Shown: positions 1 to 9,167 of the stretch, piece after piece
Layout of the letters: each line of letters opens with the position of its first letter
How positions within the stretch are numbered: position 1 is the stretch's first letter
Assembly (NCBI RefSeq): GCF_001545075.1
Contig: NZ_FCOB02000007.1
Coordinates: 124,001-188,000 of the forward strand
DNA length: 64,000 nucleotides
Direction: 5' to 3'
From: Caballeronia ptereochthonis
Lineage (GTDB): Bacteria > Pseudomonadota > Gammaproteobacteria > Burkholderiales > Burkholderiaceae
Notes under the pieces: generated by a model
Database searches by the model: none
Seen by the model: the letters and a program-made list of their open reading frames with translations, nothing else
Told to the model about the DNA's origin: nothing
Position numbers and translations under genes: made by a program

Positions 1-811
1 ATTGGTTCGTCACCAGCGCCGATGCCGGCAGCGGCACGTTGAGCGTGTGCGACTGCTCCTGCACGAGACGCAGATCCTTGAGCATCAGATCGATGCGAAA
101 GCCCGCGGACGCGTCGCCGTCGATCATCGCGGGCCCGAGCTTGTCCATCATCCACGACGCCGCCGAGCCGCCCAGCAGCACCTCGCGCAATTGCTTGAGA
201 TCCACGCCCGCAGCGCGACCGAGTGCGAGCGCTTCGCAGATCGCCTGGATGTTGATGCCGCAGATGAGCTGGTTGCAGAGCTTCACGGTCTGGCCCGCCC
301 CGCTCGCACCAACGTGCGTGATCGTGGTGCCCATCGCCTCGAAGAACGGCGACGCCATCTCGAACGCCTGCGCCGTGCCGCCGGCCATGATGGTCAGCGT
401 GGCGTTCTTCGCGCCGATGGGACCGCCTGACACCGGCGCATCGACGTATTCGATGCCCTGCGCCGCGCACTGCGCATGCATGCGCCGTTCGGCTGCGGGC
501 GCGATCGTGCTCATGTCGATGATCAGACGCCCCGCCGGCGGATGCGCGAGCAGCCCCTCCTCTCCGAGCACGACCGCTTCCACGTCGGGCGTGTTGGGCA
601 GCATCGTGATGGCTGCGTCCGCGCCCTGCGCCGCGTCGGCGACACTGCTCGCCGCATGGGCGCCAAGCGCCGCGAGTTCGTCGACTGCTTCACGGCGCAC
701 GTCGAACACGCGCACGGCGATACCCGCCTTCATCAGATTCAGGGCCATCTCGCGCCCCATGGTACCCAGACCAATGAAACCCGCCGTGCGCGGCGCTGTG
801 CTCTGTGACAT
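1..811 (-). CDS. NAD(P)-dependent beta-hydroxyacid dehydrogenase (HIBADH family), 3' end cut by window edge
   Basis: The visible 270 residues open with a Rossmann motif (GLGTMG), then the substrate-loop motif DAPVSGG and the catalytic-lysine motif GAGQTVKLCNQ. These are diagnostic of 3-hydroxyisobutyrate / tartronate-semialdehyde / threonate dehydrogenases. The ATG at 811 follows AAGGGGATTCG, a good ribosome site. Family members are about 290-300 residues, so only the last few tens are outside the window. It lies 56 bp downstream of a FadR-type regulator on the same strand and probably shares its transcript. The exact substrate cannot be read from the sequence; an acid-sugar role would fit the neighbouring polyol locus but is inference. 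Confidence 0.88.
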   Translation of the reverse strand, partial: MSQSTAPRTAGFIGLGTMGREMALNLMKAGIAVRVFDVRREAVDELAALGAHAASSVADAAQGADAAITMLPNTPDVEAVVLGEEGLLAHPPAGRLIIDMSTIAPAAERRMHAQCAAQGIEYVDAPVSGGPIGAKNATLTIMAGGTAQAFEMASPFFEAMGTTITHVGASGAGQTVKLCNQLICGINIQAICEALALGRAAGVDLKQLREVLLGGSAASWMMDKLGPAMIDGDASAGFRIDLMLKDLRLVQEQSHTLNVPLPASALVTNQ

Positions 812-867
812 CGAATCCCCTTTCTGATCTCTTTCAGGAATGGTGAAAGCGCTGGACCGCCCTGCGC

Positions 868-1593
868 TCAGGAAGACTTCCATTCGGTTGCGGCCTTGTG
901 CCGGTACTCGTCGCCGATGCTGAAGTGCTCGCGCAGAATCCGGTCGGCCGCCTCTTCGTCGCGATCGACGATGGCCTGAAAAATCCGCCGATGATCCGCG
1001 ATGACGCGCGACTTGATATCCGGATGCATCTGCACGGTCTCGCGGCGGTTGCGATGTGAATGCATCAGCAACGCGGCGACCGTGCTGTGCAGGTTCATCA
1101 GCGTCTTCGAGCCGCCCGCCTGCACCAGCGCCGCGTGGAATTCGAAATCCGCCTGGCTGCCCAGCTCGAGCTGGTCGACGGTGGCCTCGATCCGATCGAT
1201 CGCGGCGCGCAGGCGCTCGAGGTCGGCGAGCGTCGCGCGGCGGCACGCGAGCCGGATGGACTGGCACTCGATCGCGACGCGCGCCTCCATCACGTCTTCG
1301 ACGACGTCCTTCTCCTGCGCGAGTGCGAAGGCGAAGAACTCCCCGAGCGTGGACACGTCCGGGCGGCGCACGATGGTCCCGATGCGTTCGCGGATCTCGA
1401 CGGCGCCGATCATCGACAGCGCCCGCAGCGCCTCGCGCACCACGGGACGGCTCACGCCGAGCTTCAACGCGAGATCGCGCTCGGGAATGAGCTTGTCGCC
1501 GGGCTGTATGGCACCTTCCAGCAGCAGGTCGCGGAGGAAGGAAAAGACCTTCTCGAAGCCCTTGCTGTCCTCCTCTTGCCGAACGATTTGCAT
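868..1593 (-). CDS. FadR-type GntR transcriptional regulator (FCD domain)
   Basis: This 241-residue protein has an N-terminal winged helix (about residues 10-75, with GVSRPVVREALRAL as recognition helix) and a helical FCD ligand domain (about 95-225). FCD proteins usually bind small carboxylates or sugar acids. It is transcribed toward the beta-hydroxyacid dehydrogenase and is separated from the upstream binding-protein gene by 265 bp, so it probably has its own promoter. A FadR-like palindrome TGGTAAGACCA sits 23 bp before the ATG, which suggests autoregulation. Confidence 0.92.
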   Translation of the reverse strand: MQIVRQEEDSKGFEKVFSFLRDLLLEGAIQPGDKLIPERDLALKLGVSRPVVREALRALSMIGAVEIRERIGTIVRRPDVSTLGEFFAFALAQEKDVVEDVMEARVAIECQSIRLACRRATLADLERLRAAIDRIEATVDQLELGSQADFEFHAALVQAGGSKTLMNLHSTVAALLMHSHRNRRETVQMHPDIKSRVIADHRRIFQAIVDRDEEAADRILREHFSIGDEYRHKAATEWKSS

Positions 1594-1615
1594 GACATCT
1601 CTTGCGGTAAAACCG

Positions 1616-1626
1616 TGGTAAGACCA
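1616..1626. promoter_or_regulatory. Candidate FadR-type operator
   Basis: TGGTAAGACCA is an inverted repeat (TGGT / ACCA) that matches the known E. coli FadR core TGGTNNGACCA. It lies 23 bp upstream of the start codon of the FadR-type regulator, where an autoregulatory operator is expected. Regulator and site are adjacent in the sequence; binding is inferred. Confidence 0.5.
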
Positions 1627-1858
1627 GAAGATAAAGGAAGGGATGATCGTTACCTATACGGGCTTTCCCGAAGCGCCGCATCGATCCACGTGGTCCGGGC
1701 CGGCGCTGATCAGGCCGTGCGTAGGCCGTGCGACGCACGCCTTCGGTTTTTACTTGCGGTGAAAGGCATTGATTCGAATGTCCGTTGCTCGCAAGGCCAG
1801 GTCGCCTCACCCGATCAACTCCTTGCGGGCCGGAACAACCGGAGAAACGGCGCAATGG

Positions 1859-2809
1859 TTAGCGCGGCGCCGTCCATCCTTTGTAGTTCCCGACGTTATC
1901 CCGCGTGACCAGCGTCGATGGCATCAGAGTCATCGCCTGGGCGGGCGGCTTGCCATTCATGATGTCGTAGCCGATCGTGACGGCTTGTTGGGCCATCGTG
2001 TAAGGATCCTGGCTCGACGAGGCCTGGATCAGCGAGTCGGGTGACTTCAGCGCGGTTTCGATTTCGGGAGCACCGTCCACGGACGTGATGAAGAGGTCTT
2101 TCCGGCGCAACTGTTTCGCGGCGAGGTCGCTTCCGAGCGCTTGCGGGTCGTTGATCGCGAATACGGCATCGATCCTCGGATAGCGGGTGAGATACCCCTG
2201 CATCGCATTCATGCCGCCTTCGCGAGAGGCCTTGCCGTCCTGATCGTCGGACAGCACCTTGATACCCGGATTCTTCGCCAGCACCGCCTTGCACGCACTG
2301 ACACGATCCACGATGGATGACACCTGAGGCCCGTTCTCGATGATCACGTTGCCCTTGCCGTTGAGTTTCTTCACGATGTACTCACAGGCCAGCTGCCCGG
2401 CTTGCAGATTGTTGGTCTGGACCGTGGCGTTCGCGCCGGCCGAGGCCACGTCCACCGCCACTACCACGATGCCCGCGGCTCGCGCACGCATGACGGCAGG
2501 CTCGATCGCCTTCGGGTCGGCCGAATTCAGCAAGATCATGTCGACGTGTGCGGAGATGAAGTTGTCCATCTGCGTGAACTGCTTGTTCAGGTCGTATTCC
2601 GCCGACACCGAAGTCACTTTCGCGTCGGGGTTGATCTGCTTCGCGCGCGCTTCGGCGCCCTTCACCACCGTCACCAAATACGGGTTGCCGAGCGAACCCA
2701 CGGTAATGCCGATCGACTTGAGCGGCTTGCCGTCGGCATGGGCTGTTGCCGTCGCCATCATCCCGAGCGCGAGCGCGGCGCTCGCGAGTACACCTTTCTT
2801 CTTGAACAT
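1859..2809 (-). CDS. RbsB-type periplasmic sugar-binding protein
   Basis: This 316-residue ABC binding protein starts at the ATG at 2809, preceded by GGAGACGGAGAAC. It opens with a clean Sec signal (MFKKKGVLASAALALGMMA, cleavage near TAHA/D) and continues as a Peripla_BP_4 domain (GITVGSLGNPYLVTVVKGAE). Similar motifs occur in ribose- and polyol-binding proteins. It is the last gene of the minus-strand sugar locus. The permeases upstream are MalFG-type, which normally pair with MalE-type proteins, and no RbsC-type permease is in the window. It may therefore be an orphan receptor or serve transporter genes elsewhere. Confidence 0.9.
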   Translation of the reverse strand: MFKKKGVLASAALALGMMATATAHADGKPLKSIGITVGSLGNPYLVTVVKGAEARAKQINPDAKVTSVSAEYDLNKQFTQMDNFISAHVDMILLNSADPKAIEPAVMRARAAGIVVVAVDVASAGANATVQTNNLQAGQLACEYIVKKLNGKGNVIIENGPQVSSIVDRVSACKAVLAKNPGIKVLSDDQDGKASREGGMNAMQGYLTRYPRIDAVFAINDPQALGSDLAAKQLRRKDLFITSVDGAPEIETALKSPDSLIQASSSQDPYTMAQQAVTIGYDIMNGKPPAQAMTLMPSTLVTRDNVGNYKGWTAPR

Positions 2810-2941
2810 GTTCTCCGTCTCCGAGGAGGTCCGTTTGCGCTTTCTGGCGACGAAGGGACCCGCTTCGCCGCCTGGCAAAGTTTCGATGTGAACTTGGGAG
2901 CCCGGCCTGTCGATCGTCAGGCCGGGCAATCAGGCATGCGC

Positions 2942-4651
2942 TCAGCGAGCGCCGATCTGCTGCTTCAATGCATCGAGCCACAGCGCGACGGCGACCGCTC
3001 CACCATCGGGTACGCCGACTGCCCGCGCGCCCAGATAGCTCGCGCGGCCCACGCGCGGCATCATATTGGCGGTGTCCTCTGCCCCCTTCCGAGCAGCGGA
3101 AACAGCGGCAACCCAAGCGTCTTGCGCAGACTTGCCGGCATTCAGCGCTTCCGCGAAGGTGTTCGCGGCGGGCAGCAAGGCATCGAGCATCGTGCGATCG
3201 CCGGCCTTTGCGCCGCCCAGATCGCTGATGGATTGCACCGCTTCCCTGAACGCCAGGGCCCAGTCCTTCGCGTCAGGTTCGACACTCGCGCTCAGATGGC
3301 GCGCTGCACGCATCAACGCGGTCGCGTAGAACGGGCCCGAGCTGCCCGCGATGGCCTTGCGCAACGCTGCGCTCAAGGCGGATAGCGCACGATCGGGCGC
3401 GCCGAGTGCGCCAGGCGGCACGTCGAGCATCGCCTGCCCCGCCCGTTTCATGCTCGCGCCCAAGTCACCATCTCCGGCGAGCGAATCGAGTTCGGTCAGC
3501 CTGGGCTCGTTCGCGATCAACGCATTTGCGACGGATTCCAGGGCCGGTCGGATGCGCTCCCCCCAACCCCTGGCGGATTCGCTTTCCGCATCGGCTTCCA
3601 GCGTGGGTGGCTCGGCGGTAACATCGATATGAATTGCGCGATTGACCGCGCCGCTGCCCGGCCATGCATGTGCTTGCGTCGGCGCATCCAGCAGGTCGAG
3701 CGTCGCGTCATCCACACGCAGAAGCGAGATCGAACAGCCCGGCATGTTCAATGCCGACAGCAACGTGCCCGCCCAGGCGCGCTCGATCCGCATGTCGCGG
3801 CGAGCGAGATTGTCATGTGCCGCGCGCAGCACGATATCCAGTTCCATTTGCGGCGTTGCACCCAGACCGTTCACGAGCAAAGCGACACGTTCGCCGCTCT
3901 TCAGATGCAGGTCGTCGACGATGTTGGAAACGAGCGTATCGGCGAGTTGATCCACGGGCATCGGCTTCGTTCGCTCGACGCCCTTTTCGCCGTGGATGCC
4001 GAGGCCGAGCTCGATCTCATCGTCGGCAAGCACGAAGCCGGATTTGTCGATGCCCGGCAGGGTGCAGCCGTCGAGCGCGACGCCCATCGTGCCAAGTCTG
4101 CCTGCGGCGTCACGCGCGATCGTCGCCACTTCGTCGAGCGCGAGTCCACGAGCCGCGGCGGCACCCGCAATCTTGTGAATCAGCACCGTCCCCGCGATGC
4201 CGCGACGCTGACTGCGTCCCGCTTGATGGCGCAGGGACACGTCGTCCGCAACGATCACGACTTCGACCGGAATGTTCTCCGAGCGGGCCAGTTCCGCGGC
4301 CAGCCCGAAGTTGAGGCGGTCGCCCGTATAGTTCTTGACGATGAGGAGTGCGCCACTCGGTCCCGCAGTCGCACGAATCGCCGCGAGCACCGCGTCGGTC
4401 GAGGGCGAGGTGAACACCTGCCCGCACACCGCCGCGCTCAACATGCCCGCGCCGACATATCCTCCGTGGGCGGGCTCATGGCCGCTCCCGCCACCGGAGA
4501 TGACGGCGACGGTGCGGTCGGTGCTTTCATTCTGGTCGCGGCGCACGAGCACGTTCTCGTCACCGAGAATCGCGACGTTCGGCGCTTGCCGGGCAATCCC
4601 TTCGAGCATCTCGCGCACGACGTCCGCAGGGTTGTTGATGAGTTTTTTCAT
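2942..4651 (-). CDS. Dihydroxyacetone-kinase-type kinase, DhaK-DhaL fusion
   Basis: The 569-residue single-chain ATP-dependent kinase has a DhaK domain (about 1-340) with the GGGSGHEP loop at residues 53-60 and the substrate-binding histidine in GLGIHGEKG (His220). A DhaL domain (about 365-565) carries the metal/ATP motif GDGDLG (393-398). Relatives phosphorylate dihydroxyacetone or the tetruloses D- or L-erythrulose. The adjacent polyol dehydrogenase and sugar transporter make a tetrulose or related ketose a reasonable guess, but the sequence does not settle it. The start ATG has GGAAA seven bases upstream. Confidence 0.92.
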   Translation of the reverse strand: MKKLINNPADVVREMLEGIARQAPNVAILGDENVLVRRDQNESTDRTVAVISGGGSGHEPAHGGYVGAGMLSAAVCGQVFTSPSTDAVLAAIRATAGPSGALLIVKNYTGDRLNFGLAAELARSENIPVEVVIVADDVSLRHQAGRSQRRGIAGTVLIHKIAGAAAARGLALDEVATIARDAAGRLGTMGVALDGCTLPGIDKSGFVLADDEIELGLGIHGEKGVERTKPMPVDQLADTLVSNIVDDLHLKSGERVALLVNGLGATPQMELDIVLRAAHDNLARRDMRIERAWAGTLLSALNMPGCSISLLRVDDATLDLLDAPTQAHAWPGSGAVNRAIHIDVTAEPPTLEADAESESARGWGERIRPALESVANALIANEPRLTELDSLAGDGDLGASMKRAGQAMLDVPPGALGAPDRALSALSAALRKAIAGSSGPFYATALMRAARHLSASVEPDAKDWALAFREAVQSISDLGGAKAGDRTMLDALLPAANTFAEALNAGKSAQDAWVAAVSAARKGAEDTANMMPRVGRASYLGARAVGVPDGGAVAVALWLDALKQQIGAR

Positions 4652-4696
4652 GACGAATTTCCGGAAGGCGTTATCGATGTCTCTCCGCTCATGCGA

Positions 4697-5839
4697 TCAG
4701 GCGGCGCGAACGAGCGCGGCACGGCTTTCGGCCTCCTGTTCGGCGAGTACCGAACGCTCGCTTCCGGTATCGAACGCGTGCGGCGTGTCGGCCTTGTGCC
4801 TGAGGGTGATCGATCTGCCGACCTCCAGTCCTTCGCGACGTTCGAACTGCGCCATGACAACCGCGTCTCCGGTCGACACCTGGACCATGACCTGCGAGCC
4901 GAGCGGCTCGATCAGTTCGATGCGGCCGCGCACGAAACCGGCGCCGCCTTGCACGCTCTCCCCCTCATCGGCCGGGAAGAGATGCTCGGGCCGAATGCCT
5001 GCGATGACCTTGCCCTTGCCGGACTCCGCCAGCGCCCGGCTCACATGCTCGGACGTGCGCAACTCAAAGCCAGCGCCTTGCAATACCTGCCCGTTGCCTT
5101 GCACGCTCGCGTCGAGAAAATTCATCGACGGACTGCCGATGAAGCTCGCGACAAACTTGTTGACCGGTTCGTCATAAATTCGCTGCGGCGTATCGATCTG
5201 CTGTGCCACGCCATTCCTCATTACGATGACGCGATGGCCCATCGTCAAAGCTTCGAGCTGGTCGTGCGTGACGTAGAAGGTCGTCACTCTCAGGCGGCGG
5301 CAGAGCTTGATGATCTCGCCTCGCATGTCCACCCGCAGCTTGGCATCGAGGTTGGACAGCGGCTCGTCCATGATGAAAATGCGTGGCTCGCGCACGATCG
5401 CACGGCCGAGTGCGACGCGCTGACGCTGACCGCCCGAGAGCGCAGCCGGCTTGCGTTCCAGGTATGGCGTGAGTGCCAGCGATTCGGCGACCTGCCGAAC
5501 GCGCTCGTCGATACGCGCCTTGGACCATTTGCGCACTTGCAGGCAGAACGCGATGTTGTCGTAGACGGTGAGGTGCGGATACAGCGCGTAATTTTGAAAG
5601 ACCATCGCCACATCCCGCTCGGTGGGCGTCTGGTCCGTGACGTCGGCGCCATCGATGAGAATCGAACCGGAGGACACGTCTTCGAGTCCCGCGATCATGC
5701 GCATCGTCGTGGACTTGCCGCAGCCCGACGGGCCGACAATGACGATGAATTCACCGTCCACGGTCTTCAGGTTGAGCGAATCGACGGCATTGGCACCGGC
5801 AAAGGACTTCTTGAGATTGCGTAATTCGACGACTGCCAC
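4697..5839 (-). CDS. Sugar ABC transporter ATPase, UgpC/MalK type
   Basis: This 380-residue cytoplasmic ATPase has Walker A GPSGCGKST (36-44), the ABC signature LSGGQRQR (134-141), Walker B IFIMDEP (154-160) and a C-terminal regulatory TOBE region. It starts at a GTG (5837-5839) after AAAGGAGACAACC. It would energise the two MalFG-type permeases of the same gene string. The gene lies between two sugar kinases rather than beside the permeases, an order common in Burkholderiaceae polyol operons. Confidence 0.94.
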   Translation of the reverse strand: MAVVELRNLKKSFAGANAVDSLNLKTVDGEFIVIVGPSGCGKSTTMRMIAGLEDVSSGSILIDGADVTDQTPTERDVAMVFQNYALYPHLTVYDNIAFCLQVRKWSKARIDERVRQVAESLALTPYLERKPAALSGGQRQRVALGRAIVREPRIFIMDEPLSNLDAKLRVDMRGEIIKLCRRLRVTTFYVTHDQLEALTMGHRVIVMRNGVAQQIDTPQRIYDEPVNKFVASFIGSPSMNFLDASVQGNGQVLQGAGFELRTSEHVSRALAESGKGKVIAGIRPEHLFPADEGESVQGGAGFVRGRIELIEPLGSQVMVQVSTGDAVVMAQFERREGLEVGRSITLRHKADTPHAFDTGSERSVLAEQEAESRAALVRAA

Positions 5840-5888
5840 GGTTGTCTCCTTTAATCGATTAGGCGGGGTGCGGCCTTTTTTTCATGCA

Positions 5889-7328
5889 CTAGGCGGCCCG
5901 CTGATGCCGAAGTTCCTCGACGAAGGCGCGGAACCGAATGAAGTTGCGTTCGTACAGGTCTTGCCATTCCGGATAGGGCTGAATGAATCTCACGTTTCGC
6001 TTCAACGGCGCGCGGTCAGCGCCAAGCGCGTCCTGAGCGATCAATGCGACACCGAGCGCCGTGAGCTCGTCCTCTTCGACCGCGGCCACGGGTTCGCCAA
6101 AGACGCTCGCCCGCAGACGCAACAGTGCGTCGGAGCGCGCCCAACCGCCGATCGAATAGATCGGATTTGCCGGGGCGCCCGCTGCGCGAATCGAGTCGCG
6201 CATGCAGCGTGCATAGAACGTCGCGGCGTCGACCGATGCCCGGAGCCGATCCGGCGCAGTCGATGGGCCCGGCCGCAACGCATGGTCGATCGCGGCAAGG
6301 ACGTCCGTCATCGGCGCCGGTTCACCCGGTGCGACCTCGCCCGAAAGAAAAGCGCTCAAGCCGGACGCGCGAAACCTTTCGAGCGACGCGGCAAACTCGA
6401 ATACGCCGAGACATGCCACGCCGGACTGGCCCAGGGCGGGGACGGAAAACGCCACGTACGGGTCCGCGCGCGGTGCCAGCGCTGCAACCTCGTCATACAT
6501 GAGGTTGGCCGTGCCGAGCGAATCCACCAGTACGTGCGACCTGAGCCGACGCACGGCGGAGGCAGCGACCGGATGATCGTGGCCGCCGGCCACCAGCAGC
6601 GTATTGCCGTCCGCGGCGCCATGTGCGAGCAACGAGCCTGTTGCCACTGTTCCGACCGCTGTGCCGGCCGCAACGACGCGCGGTAGCGGCAAGGCACCGG
6701 ATGCATCGAGCAGCGATGCGATCCACTTTCGGTCGAACACGTCGTAGCACGCGGTTCGTGCGGCCAGGGTCTCGGTCATGAACGGCGTCTGACTCCACCA
6801 CGCGGCCGGAAAGTCCGTCAGCGCCAGCCAGAGGTGCGCCTTGCGGGCAACCTCGGGACGATGCTGTCGCAGCCACTTCCATTTCGCCGCCGTGCGAGAG
6901 AAGTCGATCGCGACGCCTGCGCGGACGCATTCGCCGACCTGCGCTCTCAGCTGCAGGGCTTCCCTCTCCGCGCGCCGGTCGAACCACGGAATGGCGAGAT
7001 CGAGCGGACGCAGATCCGAGGCAACCGGCACGCCGTCCTCGCCCACGCCCGTCACGGCGATCGCCAGAAGCGGCGAGACCGCACCCGTCGCGCTCCAGCC
7101 TTCGATGATCATCGCCTCGAGCGTCGACACGAGGGCGAGCGCATCCGTCGCCGGACGGCCTTCATCGATCACGCGGGGCACCGCGAGAGCTTTCGTCCAC
7201 ACCGTGGTCGCGTCTTTGTCGACGAGCGTGACCTTGACGTTGGTCGAGCCAACGTCGATGCCGCAGACAAGTCCCTCTGGGTGATCAGGGCGATCAGGGC
7301 GATCAGGGCGATCGGTCGCAAGCGTCAT
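5889..7328 (-). CDS. FGGY-family carbohydrate kinase
   Basis: The 479-residue protein carries the FGGY N-domain nucleotide motif GIDVGSTNVKVTLVD and a C-domain with GGWARSDALLRLRASVFGEP. The family phosphorylates pentuloses, glycerol, tetritols and similar sugars; the substrate is not readable here. The ATG at 7328 is two bases beyond the stop of the upstream dehydrogenase and has no clear ribosome site, so translational coupling is likely. Residues 7-15 are an RPD/HPE repeat encoded by tandem 9-bp DNA units just before the first beta strand. Confidence 0.9.
   Translation of the reverse strand: MTLATDRPDRPDRPDHPEGLVCGIDVGSTNVKVTLVDKDATTVWTKALAVPRVIDEGRPATDALALVSTLEAMIIEGWSATGAVSPLLAIAVTGVGEDGVPVASDLRPLDLAIPWFDRRAEREALQLRAQVGECVRAGVAIDFSRTAAKWKWLRQHRPEVARKAHLWLALTDFPAAWWSQTPFMTETLAARTACYDVFDRKWIASLLDASGALPLPRVVAAGTAVGTVATGSLLAHGAADGNTLLVAGGHDHPVAASAVRRLRSHVLVDSLGTANLMYDEVAALAPRADPYVAFSVPALGQSGVACLGVFEFAASLERFRASGLSAFLSGEVAPGEPAPMTDVLAAIDHALRPGPSTAPDRLRASVDAATFYARCMRDSIRAAGAPANPIYSIGGWARSDALLRLRASVFGEPVAAVEEDELTALGVALIAQDALGADRAPLKRNVRFIQPYPEWQDLYERNFIRFRAFVEELRHQRAA
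7283..7309. repeat. Tandem repeat of GATCAGGGC (three copies plus a partial fourth)
   Basis: Three perfect 9-bp copies run in a row, and GATCGG begins a decayed fourth at 7310. They lie in the first codons of the FGGY kinase gene and encode repeated R-P-D/H on the opposite strand. The unit is a multiple of three, so copy-number change would alter the length of the N-terminal tail without shifting frame. Confidence 0.85.
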
Positions 7329-7330
7329 GA

Positions 7331-8320
7331 TCAATCGAACCGCAGCTGCGTTTTGACGGACGTGCCCGACGACATCCTTTGCACGGCCGTGGCGAACTCC
7401 CACACGGAAAACGTGTCGCCGATGATCTTGCCTGCGTTCCGTGCCACGTCATACATCAGGTCGACCGCGGCGGGAAACTGGTTCGCGAGAGAGTTCGAGC
7501 CGATGATGCGCAACTCGTGCTCATAGACCGTGAACGGATTGATGTCGACGGTGGCTTCGACATGGTGGACACCGACCTGCACCAGCACGCCGGTCTTGCG
7601 GATGTGTTTCAACGCTTGCCGCAACGCGGGCATCGCGCCGGCCGCCTCGAACACGACTTCGTATTTCTCGCCTTCGATCGCATCGGGCGTTGCAACCTTA
7701 TGCGCGCCGACATCGCGTGCGATCTGATGCTTGCCGACATTCGGATCGACGACCGTCACTTCGGCCGCGCCGAGATGCTTTGCGATGATGGCAGTCAGTA
7801 GCCCCATCGTGCCCGCGCCGATCACCAGCACGCGCCTGTCTTTCACGCCCTGCGACGACTCGACCGCATGCAGCGCGCATGCGAGCGGCTCGATCAGGGC
7901 GGCTACGCCATGACCGATGTCCTCGCGCACGACATGCGCGTTCTTGCCTGGTACTGCGGCCTGCTCCGCCGCGGCACCCCCGCGGCCGACGCCGATGGGC
8001 GTGAGCGCATTGCACAGATGAGGTTTGCCTTCGCGACACCACTCGCACACGCCACACGAAACATTGGGATTCACCGCGACGAAGTCGCCCTCACGGATGC
8101 CCTTGACCTCGCGTCCCACCGCGAGCACGTGTCCGGCGAACTCGTGCCCCGGCGTGACGGGATAATTCGTGCCCGGAAAACCGTGCTGGCAGATATGCAG
8201 ATCGGTCCCGCAGATGCCGCACGCGAGCGGCCGAACTACAATCTCGTCCGCTTTTGCTACCGGGTCCGGCACTTCCACGACGTCGATCGTGTGATTGCTT
8301 TGGATACGCACTGCGCGCAT
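7331..8320 (-). CDS. Zinc-dependent polyol/sorbitol-type alcohol dehydrogenase
   Basis: The 329-residue medium-chain dehydrogenase has the catalytic-zinc region CGICGTDLH...GHEFAGHV, a structural-zinc lobe rich in cysteines (CGVCEWCREGKPHLC) and a Rossmann motif (VIGAGTMGLLTAI). Relatives oxidise polyols such as sorbitol, xylitol or threitol to the ketose. The ATG at 8320 is preceded by GAGGTCATGAA. It is co-oriented with sugar permeases upstream and a kinase 2 bp downstream, giving an oxidation-then-phosphorylation route. Confidence 0.93.
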   Translation of the reverse strand: MRAVRIQSNHTIDVVEVPDPVAKADEIVVRPLACGICGTDLHICQHGFPGTNYPVTPGHEFAGHVLAVGREVKGIREGDFVAVNPNVSCGVCEWCREGKPHLCNALTPIGVGRGGAAAEQAAVPGKNAHVVREDIGHGVAALIEPLACALHAVESSQGVKDRRVLVIGAGTMGLLTAIIAKHLGAAEVTVVDPNVGKHQIARDVGAHKVATPDAIEGEKYEVVFEAAGAMPALRQALKHIRKTGVLVQVGVHHVEATVDINPFTVYEHELRIIGSNSLANQFPAAVDLMYDVARNAGKIIGDTFSVWEFATAVQRMSSGTSVKTQLRFD

Positions 8321-8342
8321 TTCATGACCTCGATGATATGTT

Positions 8343-9167
8343 TTATCGGACCGCGCCAAATGTGAGACCGCGTGTCAGGCTCTTTTGTGCGAGCCAGCCC
8401 GCCACTACGACAGGGATGTTGAGCAGCGTCGCCACCGCCGCGACCTGCGCCGTGTATAGCTCGCCGAAGCTCAGGAACTTCTGCAGGAACACAGGCAGCG
8501 TGCTCGATGTCGTCGTCAGGTTCACCGCGAGGAAGAACTCGTTCCACGCGAAGATGCCGCACAGGAGCGCCGTCGATGCAAGGCCCGGCATGATGAGGGG
8601 CACCACGACCAAGAGCAGTTCGCGGAAGAATCCCGCGCCGTCCACACGCACCGCATCGAACACTTCCACTGGAATTTCGTTCATGAACGAGCGGATCATC
8701 CAGATGGCGAGCGGCAGATTCATCGACGTGTAGACGATGATGAGTAGACCCGCCGTGTTGAGCAGGTTCAGGCTTTGCGCGACGAGGTAGATCGGCACGA
8801 TGCCCGCTGCGATCGGCATCATCTTCGTCGAAATGAAGAAGAACAGCACATCACGCCATTTTTCGACGGGGCGCACGGCAAGTGCGTAGGCTGCGGGCAC
8901 GGCAAGGCACACCACGATCGCGGTCGAGATGCCCGTCGCCAGCACGGAATGCAGCACGAACGCGCCAAAGTCGTTGTCGAAGATGCGGCGATAGTGATCG
9001 AAGGTCGGTGCGAAGAAGAGCTTCGGTGGCGAGCTCACGGCGTCCTGTTCTGTCTTGAAGCTCGTGAGCACCATCCACGCGATGGGCGCGAACATGGCTA
9101 GCGCGCCGACCCATGTCAGCACGCTCAGCACGACGTCGAAGGCCTGGTTGCGGTCCTTGCGGCTCAT
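8343..9167 (-). CDS. Sugar ABC transporter permease, MalG type
   Basis: The 274-residue inner-membrane protein has about six hydrophobic segments and the EAA cytoplasmic loop region (EVFDAVRVDGAGFFRELLLV) of binding-protein-dependent permeases. Its ATG overlaps the stop of the upstream permease in an ATGA arrangement, so the two are translationally coupled. A much longer upstream reading frame exists, but it runs antisense to nothing useful and lacks a signal; the start at 9167 gives the expected family length. Confidence 0.92.
   Translation of the reverse strand: MSRKDRNQAFDVVLSVLTWVGALAMFAPIAWMVLTSFKTEQDAVSSPPKLFFAPTFDHYRRIFDNDFGAFVLHSVLATGISTAIVVCLAVPAAYALAVRPVEKWRDVLFFFISTKMMPIAAGIVPIYLVAQSLNLLNTAGLLIIVYTSMNLPLAIWMIRSFMNEIPVEVFDAVRVDGAGFFRELLLVVVPLIMPGLASTALLCGIFAWNEFFLAVNLTTTSSTLPVFLQKFLSFGELYTAQVAAVATLLNIPVVVAGWLAQKSLTRGLTFGAVR

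Noticed and set aside
3629-5824. A 731-codon open frame on the plus strand opposite the DhaK-type kinase and UgpC genes
   Set aside because: It is antisense to two genes with complete catalytic motifs, has no domain of its own, and such mirror frames are expected from third-position GC bias.
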